Of a DNA stretch of 64,000 bases, positions 60,801-64,000 are shown one piece after another. The position numbers were made by a program, and so were the translations under genes. The stretch comes from Owenia fusiformis (lineage: Eukaryota > Annelida > Polychaeta > Sabellida > Oweniidae). Below the pieces are notes generated by a model. That model was not told the origin of the DNA. It did not search any database and worked only from the letters and a program-made list of their open reading frames with translations. Location: contig CAIIXF020000005.1 in assembly GCA_903813345.2 (NCBI GenBank), positions 11,475,375 to 11,539,374 on the forward strand. Direction: 5' to 3'. Position 1 is the stretch's first letter, and each line of letters starts with the position of its first letter.

Positions 60801-63800
60801 AAAGTCCATTTCAGAGGGCAAAATAGGATAAAAATATATAATAGCTCCAGTCCAAAAGTCTTGAAAAATATTGCATTTGAAAAGACTGAATTGATCAGTG
60901 TTAATGTGTTCACCAGTTACTTTGTTGAGTCTTTGATTATATTAAAAAACACTGTCATTAAAGTTGTACACAATTCTTTCCAGTAAACCCATTGTTCAAT
61001 CAAATATTTTGATGATTGAACATATGCTTATATTGTGGTATTGCTAAGATATGTTGACAAAAGCACACATTGTTGTTAATGGTTTTATGCATAACCATGG
61101 GAGCTTTGTTTAATGTTCCCTGCATAAGTTTGTTTATGTAGATTGGAAACTCAGTTTTTGTAAGATCCAGTTTCCAGAATTCAGCTTCATCTCTTATAAT
61201 GTTTGGTTGGATTTGTAAGAGCAGCTGTTGCAAACATTGGTTGATGTCATATTTCACAACATACATGTTTTTTTCAATACCTCCAAACCATATATACATT
61301 TTATACTCAGTCATTGCTGTGAGAGAAATATCCCTTGTGGTACGAATAGCTCCTTTTTGTTTTCTTTCTCTCACAAATGAATATATGAAAGGTGTTATAA
61401 GTGGAGCAGATGCAAGCACAAATGCTGTTGTTACAATAAATACAGCAACAGAATAATCCACATTATCAAATGGCATTAACAGCCAAATGGAATATTGTTC
61501 TGTTTGGGGATCCTTACCTTGTAGCAAATTACCCAAATTTCCAGCACCCATCGCTATCCAAAATCCAAGCCATACAAGTCCCACTATCGATAATATGAGT
61601 ACACAACAAACATATTTTGGTAGGCATCTGAAGGAGGCCCGTGCAATTCTAATGCCAGATTCATGAAGATTCAGTGTTTGTAGTATTTCATTCATCTTTT
61701 CTTCAGATATTGTGATACCTCTTTGCTCCAACTCGTCTGTACCATTTTCGGGCATATCAAACTTCAGTTTTGAACCACAGCATCTTTGCTGGATTGTTTC
61801 CCTAAGTAGGAAAGAGGACCCATTGGCACGTAAATTAGCATCCTGTGGGATAAACCCTTGGCCAGGCTTCTCTACATGCTTTCGTAGCATCACCGCAGCT
61901 TTCGGTATATCTCTATCTGTTACATCGACGTAGTTAATGTGCTTTATCGTGTCTGGTATGGGGCACTCTTCCAGCATGATTGGTAGTAAGCTGATATTAT
62001 TTGCTACGGATGCAGTCTGCGCCATCTGCATTTCCCACTCACACCATCGACTGTCCATGAATGCGGGTGTCAACACAAACACAGTTCTCATGCTACCTGT
62101 GATACACCGAAACATCTCATTCATATCATTTTGACCTGGCAGGAAGTCCCGCTCACTGAATGCACACTGGAGATTATAGGGCGGAGCTTCAAGAATTTTC
62201 ACAACAGCCCAGACCCATGCTAGGTTCACAGAGGAATGGCAGAAGAATAAATGATACTCCTTCCCTTCCTCCAATTCATGCTCCAAGATTTCACCAGCCA
62301 CGACACCAGCAGCATCAATATTTACAATGACCTCATCCATTATTTCATTTTCTTTATCATATTGTTCCTTCATATTTTCGACAACATGCATCTCTAATCC
62401 AGAAGCTCCACCATCTTCACCTATAGGTGTGTTGATCCCTTCGATATCTTCATTATCATGTTCAATTAAATGTCTGTATTCATCACCCATTGTTGTTGCT
62501 GTTGTGTTTAGACTAACTAATCTTTTGCTAGAATATTCTTTGCACTCTTTAAAGGAATTATGTTATACTGAATGTTTTGTCTAAAATATTAGTTTCTTCT
62601 AAGAATGAAATCTACAGCAAGTAGCAGAGACAAGGAGGTGCTACTTGATGCATTTGCTTCATGTGAGCTCATTTTTTCTTGTAATCATCACTAAACAGTT
62701 CTCGGAAGTTCCAAAAATAGATATCACATCTTCTCTGAAGCATTGGAAGTTGTATGCCAATTTTTATAATAAACATAGCAGGAGATTGAATGACTCACTG
62801 TCTATGAAAGTTGAGATTCCCGCTTATGAATCACACCTCGACTATGAATGATCTGCAATGTGGAATTAATAGCACATTGCATTACACTATAAATACACAA
62901 GGACAATGCTTGATTTTATTGCTTTTCCTGATACTTGCATCTGGATGATTCCAGGTTAGTGCATATTGGGAAATGTAAAGGCATTGACGGGATGCTTGCA
63001 AGGACAGGGCAATTTGCCAGTCATGAAATGTCACTCTAACCTTGGCACTCAATTTAGCTTAATGTTAACTGAAACAATATTAACCGAACTACAGTCTAAC
63101 AAAAATGTGCATGGTTTAGAAATCCAGAAAGGTTGAGAATGGTTTAAGAAATAAGTGTCTGTAACAAATGGCAGCTGGTTATATTTTGCATGTTAATACC
63201 TTGTTTTTGAAATGTTGCAGCTGTTAAACATTGAATAAATAACTACAAGTAGGCCTATATTAGATCATTTTTGGAGGGGCCGTATATGCTTTAAGTATTG
63301 CATTGTATTTATACATCCTTAATTTAATTGTAATATCATGGTTAGAATCAATTGCTCTAGTCATTACATGTGCATCTCTTTAAAGGCTCATGGAACGTTA
63401 TAAGCACTTTGTATCACACCTCCTTGACAGTATGGGTTTTACGATTTTTTTATCACATGACAAGTGACTTGTGTTTTCACACTCGCCAATGAAAATTTAC
63501 ACTCACCACAGTGTTGTCACTGATGATAAATTATAAGTATACTCACAGTTTTCTTGTGAATAAAAATCTTTAAAAAGAAAGTATTATGTTTTTCAAAGTA
63601 CTAAAAATTGACTTTGTTCTATAATATTCCACAATGGCGAATTTCATATTTTTCATGTTAAACAATGTGGCAAGGCACTTCAATTTTACACTAGACTCTA
63701 AATATTTTCATCCACTTGGGGCTACTGTCAAGTGGATATGACCCACACTGCTTGACTTTGACTCATTAGGTCCTCAGTTCCAACCTCGCTGACCTCATTC

Positions 63801-64000
63801 CTTTCACCTGAACCAGCTGTGTGGGTTGCGATCTGGAAACTCGATGTGCAAGTGGATAAATGAGTTCGGGTGGGAGGAACTGGTGGTTCGCTACTAAAGA
63901 ACCAATAAAAATATCTGCAAACCTTGCATTTAACAGAATAATTTTGCTACTTTCAGATATGCACGCCGAGATGTTGCAGCTCTTGGGAAATTCAGTGTAA
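42809..64000 (+). CDS. MCMBP: MCM complex-binding protein, 5' ten coding exons (runs off the right edge)
   Basis: Exons 42809-42866, 53584-53663, 53869-54051, 54593-54694, 54987-55206, 55769-55842, 56233-56333, 56898-57073, 59182-59305 and 63957-64000 join with consistent phases into an open frame of 387 codons; human MCMBP is about 642 residues. Conserved pieces: [15 protein letters not shown] (start), [103 protein letters not shown] and [16 protein letters not shown] binds MCM2-7 subunits, helps assemble and unload them and supports sister-chromatid cohesion; it acts in the nucleus. It is divergent from SEC23IP. Intron 1 hosts a microRNA cluster, intron 4 has U12-type signals and intron 9 hosts an antisense TIR-domain gene. 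Confidence 0.95.
43173..44096. mobile_element. Nested inverted repeats (foldbacks), MCMBP intron 1
   Basis: Three nested foldbacks. Inner arms 43,612-43,733 and 43,888-44,010 are 122 bp with only two mismatches noticed. Outer arms 43,173-43,254 and 44,009-44,096 are about 80% identical (CACTCTTTTGCCTGT in both). Between the left outer and left inner arm sits another hairpin, 43,311-43,555, with CTGGGTTTATCGGCAGAACG paired to its near-complement. No coding sequence. Confidence 0.85.
44097..45599. other. MCMBP intron 1, no element recognised
   Basis: Short open frames on the plus strand (44,172-44,414; 44,989-45,243; 45,224-45,484) lack homology, splice context and codon pattern, so I leave them as noncoding. 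The region lies directly upstream of the microRNA cluster. Confidence 0.4.
45600..45680 (+). ncRNA. mir-92: miR-92/25 family precursor 1
   Basis: Mature-like sequence at 45,649-45,670 starts AATTGCACATATCCCGGCCT. Upstream arm AGGACGGAAAATGTGCAAT pairs with it at about 16 of 19 positions, and the base extends with ACTGTTACTG (45,600-45,609) against CAGTAGCAGT (45,671-45,680). The mature strand is on the 3' arm, as in the whole family. Seed ATTGCAC is intact; bases 9-11 differ from miR-92. It is the most 5' of four hairpins on the MCMBP strand. Confidence 0.85.
45874..45964 (+). ncRNA. mir-92: miR-92/25 family precursor 2 (altered seed)
   Basis: Mature-like sequence at 45,921-45,942 starts AACTGCACCTGTCTCGGCCT. 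5' arm AGGTCTAGAAAGAGGCAGT pairs with it, and the base TTTGTTGAT (45,874-45,882) pairs with ATCAACAAA (45,956-45,964). The seed is ACTGCAC instead of ATTGCAC, and the 5' arm has GCAGT to match, a compensatory change that keeps the stem. It may target a different set. Confidence 0.82.
46175..46251 (+). ncRNA. mir-92: miR-92/25 family precursor 3 (miR-25-like 3' half)
   Basis: Mature-like sequence at 46,222-46,243 starts AATTGCACTTGTCTCGGTCT, which matches vertebrate miR-25 (CATTGCACTTGTCTCGGTCT) apart from its first base. 5' arm AGGCTAAGACGTGTGCAA pairs at about 16 of 18 positions; outer TTCTCT pairs with AGAGAA. Confidence 0.9.
46510..46590 (+). ncRNA. mir-92: miR-92 precursor 4 (canonical)
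   Basis: Mature sequence at 46,557-46,578 starts AATTGCACTTGTCCCGGCCT and, apart from its first base, is the bilaterian miR-92 core. 5' arm GTAGGCCTTGACAGGTTGCA pairs along nearly its whole length with a single bulge and a two-base mismatch; terminal loop about 15-20 nt. It closes the cluster. Confidence 0.93.
46717..47258. repeat. 542-bp tandem duplication, copy 1
   Basis: Followed without a gap by a copy (47,259-47,800) that I find differing at one base only (the A of TGTAATGG against T at about 46,842/47,384). Both contain the same short open frame, which is not a gene. It lies in MCMBP intron 1, about 140 bp 3' of the microRNA cluster. Confidence 0.95.
47259..47800. repeat. 542-bp tandem duplication, copy 2
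   Basis: Second unit of the head-to-tail duplication. The near identity implies a very recent event, or an assembly artefact in which two haplotypes or an overlap were joined. Confidence 0.95.
47801..50329. other. MCMBP intron 1 with an inverted, diverged repeat pair
   Basis: A block near 47,835-47,935 (frame [16 protein letters not shown]) reappears in reverse complement near 49,635-49,740 ([16 protein letters not shown]) and partly near 49,430-49,500. The word CTGTACGGTGACG occurs at about 48,262 and 49,139, with its complement near 49,100. This suggests a decayed transposon of about 1.9 kb. A 139-codon open frame at 47,866-48,285 has no recognisable homology. Confidence 0.5.
51413..52032. 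mobile_element. Insertion with inverted ends, inside the array
   Basis: GGCCACGCCCGGTGATCGT on the left and ACGATCACGGGGCGTG on the right are inverted copies, and GGGACGGAGGGGGGGAGCA recurs internally as GGGACAGAGGGGGGGAGCA. The whole insertion relative to the array may start near 50,981. No coding sequence. Confidence 0.65.
52359..52967. mobile_element. Foldback MITE with TTAA ends and arms of about 180 bp
   Basis: The left end TTAAAGGAACATTCCTTGCC and the right end, in complement, TTAAAGGGGTATTCCTTGCC continue as inverted copies through the CAATATTGATCA and GATGTCATCGACTCTCA words. TTAA may be the target duplication. It interrupts the 120-bp array. Confidence 0.85.
53584..53663 (+). CDS. 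MCMBP: MCMBP exon 2
   Basis: 80 nt after acceptor CATTTTCAG. Encodes [20 protein letters not shown] and ends ALSW before GTAAGA. Similar to vertebrate EKKVIEYFKEKL..NNAPKW. Confidence 0.92.
53869..54051 (+). CDS. MCMBP: MCMBP exon 3
   Basis: 183 nt, 61 codons. [20 protein letters not shown], then [19 protein letters not shown], the best conserved N-terminal block. Confidence 0.96.
54140..54245 (+). repeat. Dispersed repeat, CATTTTGCATGTTAA family, MCMBP intron 3
   Basis: GTTATAGTCTTCAATTTCTT, then ACAAATGGCAGGTGGTGACA and TTTTGCATGTTAATACCTTG. Partner copies at 29.5, 56.5 and 63.2 kb. Confidence 0.7.
54593..54694 (+). CDS. MCMBP: MCMBP exon 4 (upstream of U12-type intron)
   Basis: 102 nt, 34 codons, ending [14 protein letters not shown]. 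The donor is GTATCCTTAT, not the GTRAGT type. Confidence 0.93.
54695..54986 (+). other. MCMBP: U12-type (minor spliceosome) intron in MCMBP
   Basis: The 5' end GTATCCTT matches the U12 donor consensus RTATCCTTT. A branch-point-like TTTTCTTAAC lies 6 bp before the acceptor AAAG, matching TTCCTTAAC and the short branch-to-acceptor distance of U12 introns. The usual polypyrimidine tract next to the acceptor is absent. Splicing here preserves the alignment WVKN/TYSSNNQ to vertebrate WVKE/AYVNANQ. Confidence 0.85.
54987..55206 (+). CDS. MCMBP: MCMBP exon 5
   Basis: 220 nt, residues 142-214. A disordered Ser/Asn/Asp-rich linker with [10 protein letters not shown] and ENKRPKTDE, likely carrying the nuclear-localisation basic patches. 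Downstream frame read-through to 55,310 is intronic. Confidence 0.9.
55769..55842 (+). CDS. MCMBP: MCMBP exon 6
   Basis: 74 nt. Encodes [20 protein letters not shown], matching FDLNFPLPGEKGPACLVK of vertebrates. Clear TTTTTGCAG acceptor and GTAAGT donor. Confidence 0.94.
56233..56333 (+). CDS. MCMBP: MCMBP exon 7
   Basis: 101 nt. [20 protein letters not shown], then SIDPAL, matching VYEDWD.FK.NDILE.YGILSVDP. Confidence 0.94.
56450..56570 (+). repeat. Dispersed repeat, CATTTTGCATGTTAA family, MCMBP intron 7
   Basis: TTGTTATCGTCTCCAAGTTT, GGTGTTCAGCAATTGGCATC, ACAAATGGCAGGTGGTGACA and TTTTGTATGTTAATGCCTTG in the same order as the other copies. Confidence 0.7.
56898..57073 (+). CDS. MCMBP: MCMBP exon 8
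   Basis: 176 nt. Contains [20 protein letters not shown] and NHNNPLLP, a strongly conserved block. Confidence 0.95.
57432..58694 (+). mobile_element. Repeat element with internal array of about 140 bp (GGCCGCCATTTT family), MCMBP intron 8
   Basis: Starts CCCATCGAACGAAGTTCGGA and ends with TTCGATGGG, a short terminal inversion. After a GTACGTACGTACGTACGTAC tract, units containing ATAACTCGAAAAGTAGTGGA, TTTTGTTCATATTTGGTATG and a small palindrome of GGCCATTTTGAAAAATGGCC type repeat about five to six times. Copies in other places (3.3 and 40.5 kb) share the ends. No open frame of note. Confidence 0.8.
59182..59305 (+). CDS. MCMBP: MCMBP exon 9
   Basis: 124 nt. [20 protein letters not shown], then NLISS, matching GDSLAAEYLILHLIS of vertebrates. 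The exon's last bases and its donor are the first unit of the downstream 34-bp array. Confidence 0.94.
59291..59839 (+). repeat. 34-bp minisatellite built from the exon 9 / intron 9 junction
   Basis: Sixteen units of the type AACCTCATCTCATCAGTGTA plus AGTACTTCCTATTT. The first unit is the real end of exon 9 with its donor. Twelve of the sixteen keep the donor GTAAGT; units 2, 3, 6 and 8 read GTAACT, GTAAAT, GAAAGT and GTAACT. In the exon frame each unit reads SerSerVal then TAA, so use of any later donor would insert an immediate stop. Confidence 0.95.
59940..60160. repeat. Tandem repeat, about 63-bp unit (left part)
   Basis: Units with ATTACAGTACATTATATTGT, GCAGTACACTAAATTACAGT and ATTAATTATGTAGTACACAA. 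Interrupted by the insertion at about 60,150-60,560. Confidence 0.93.
60150..60560. mobile_element. Foldback insertion splitting the 63-bp array
   Basis: CTGTAAACCGAGATACTACT plus GTTGAC is matched in complement by GTCAACAGTAGTTTC plus AAGGTTTACTG a little further on, and GTCAACAGTA recurs twice near the right end. GGTCTAC words flank the pair. The array resumes on the far side. Confidence 0.7.
60560..60795. repeat. Tandem repeat, about 63-bp unit (right part)
   Basis: Same unit as 59,940-60,160. The plus-strand frame of [11 protein letters not shown] type is a by-product of the repeat. Confidence 0.93.
61000..62490 (-). CDS. Intronless TIR-domain membrane protein, antisense in MCMBP intron 9
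   Basis: A single open frame of 496 residues, far longer than any other unspliced frame here. Order: acidic N-terminus (1-76); TIR domain about 77-205 with box 1 [10 protein letters not shown], the BB-loop motif ERDFLPGQ (113-120, RD..PG type) and [20 protein letters not shown] plus E, where Glu153 is at the position of the catalytic Glu of NADase TIRs; a linker; two hydrophobic segments likely to span the membrane (about 293-316 and 346-372); and a C-terminal region of about 120 residues that I do not recognise. No signal peptide, so the TIR domain probably faces the cytosol. TIR domains signal in Toll/MyD88 pathways or cleave NAD; which applies is not known. Absence of introns suggests a retrocopy or an intron-poor immune family. 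No partner exons are needed: start and stop are both in frame. Confidence 0.88.
   Translation of the reverse strand: MGDEYRHLIEHDNEDIEGINTPIGEDGGASGLEMHVVENMKEQYDKENEIMDEVIVNIDAAGVVAGEILEHELEEGKEYHLFFCHSSVNLAWVWAVVKILEAPPYNLQCAFSERDFLPGQNDMNEMFRCITGSMRTVFVLTPAFMDSRWCEWEMQMAQTASVANNISLLPIMLEECPIPDTIKHINYVDVTDRDIPKAAVMLRKHVEKPGQGFIPQDANLRANGSSFLLRETIQQRCCGSKLKFDMPENGTDELEQRGITISEEKMNEILQTLNLHESGIRIARASFRCLPKYVCCVLILSIVGLVWLGFWIAMGAGNLGNLLQGKDPQTEQYSIWLLMPFDNVDYSVAVFIVTTAFVLASAPLITPFIYSFVRERKQKGAIRTTRDISLTAMTEYKMYIWFGGIEKNMYVVKYDINQCLQQLLLQIQPNIIRDEAEFWKLDLTKTEFPIYINKLMQGTLNKAPMVMHKTINNNVCFCQHILAIPQYKHMFNHQNI
62491..63956. other. MCMBP intron 9, upstream side of the TIR-domain gene
   Basis: Should contain the 5' UTR and promoter of the antisense TIR-domain gene just above 62,490. 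A fragment of the CATTTTGCATGTTAA family lies at about 63,160-63,215. Nothing else was recognised. Confidence 0.45.
63957..64000 (+). CDS. MCMBP: MCMBP exon 10 (cut by window edge)
   Basis: 44 nt visible after acceptor CTACTTTCAG. The A completes Val, then [14 protein letters not shown], matching YTRRDVLPLGKFTV. The rest lies beyond the window. Confidence 0.93.
   Translation, partial: MCTPRCCSSWEIQC

Noticed and set aside
1-64000. CRISPR arrays, bacterial operons, tRNA or rRNA genes
   Set aside because: The tandem arrays lack spacer structure and the window is clearly animal DNA with introns; no cloverleaf or rRNA core was seen.

Overview
The window is eukaryotic genomic DNA from a bilaterian animal. 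It is AT-rich, with short GT-AG exons separated by introns of 0.4 to at least 16 kb that are full of minisatellites, foldback elements and small DNA transposons. Three conserved animal genes (SEC23IP, MCMBP, a casein kinase I alpha), a miR-92/25 family cluster, a minor-spliceosome-type intron and frequent ACATGTACATG-like words point to a lophotrochozoan, perhaps a bivalve-like mollusc. The species call is an inference.

Layout: 1-16.8 kb holds no confirmed exon. It is repeat-rich and is probably in large part the second intron of the casein kinase I alpha gene, whose first two coding exons lie at 17.2-16.8 kb on the minus strand. A complete SEC23IP gene occupies 42.5-19.3 kb on the minus strand: 18 exons, whose lengths and phases give an uninterrupted 1045-codon reading frame. 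MCMBP starts 293 bp away on the opposite strand (42.8 kb) and runs off the right edge; ten coding exons cover the first 387 residues. The two genes are head-to-head, as I recall them being in vertebrates, and the gap carries two E2F-like sites and one YY1-like word. A single-exon gene for a membrane protein with a Toll/interleukin-1 receptor (TIR) domain lies antisense inside MCMBP intron 9 (62.5-61.0 kb).

The most notable find is in MCMBP intron 1: four hairpins between 45.6 and 46.6 kb, on the same strand as MCMBP, each carrying a miR-92/miR-25 family sequence on its 3' arm. Vertebrates carry miR-25 inside an intron of MCM7, so in both cases this microRNA family is hosted by a gene of the MCM replication-licensing machinery. 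The second is at the end of MCMBP exon 9, where the exon end plus its 5' splice site has been amplified into a 16-copy minisatellite, most copies keeping an intact GTAAGT. The third is a U12-type intron between MCMBP exons 4 and 5.

Function: SEC23IP acts at ER exit sites with COPII. MCMBP binds and chaperones MCM2-7 complexes in the nucleus. Casein kinase I alpha is a general Ser/Thr kinase (Wnt, clock, cell cycle). Their adjacency reflects old gene order more than a shared pathway. Exon borders were set by hand from splice consensus, codon phase and remembered family sequences; no search or transcript data were available.
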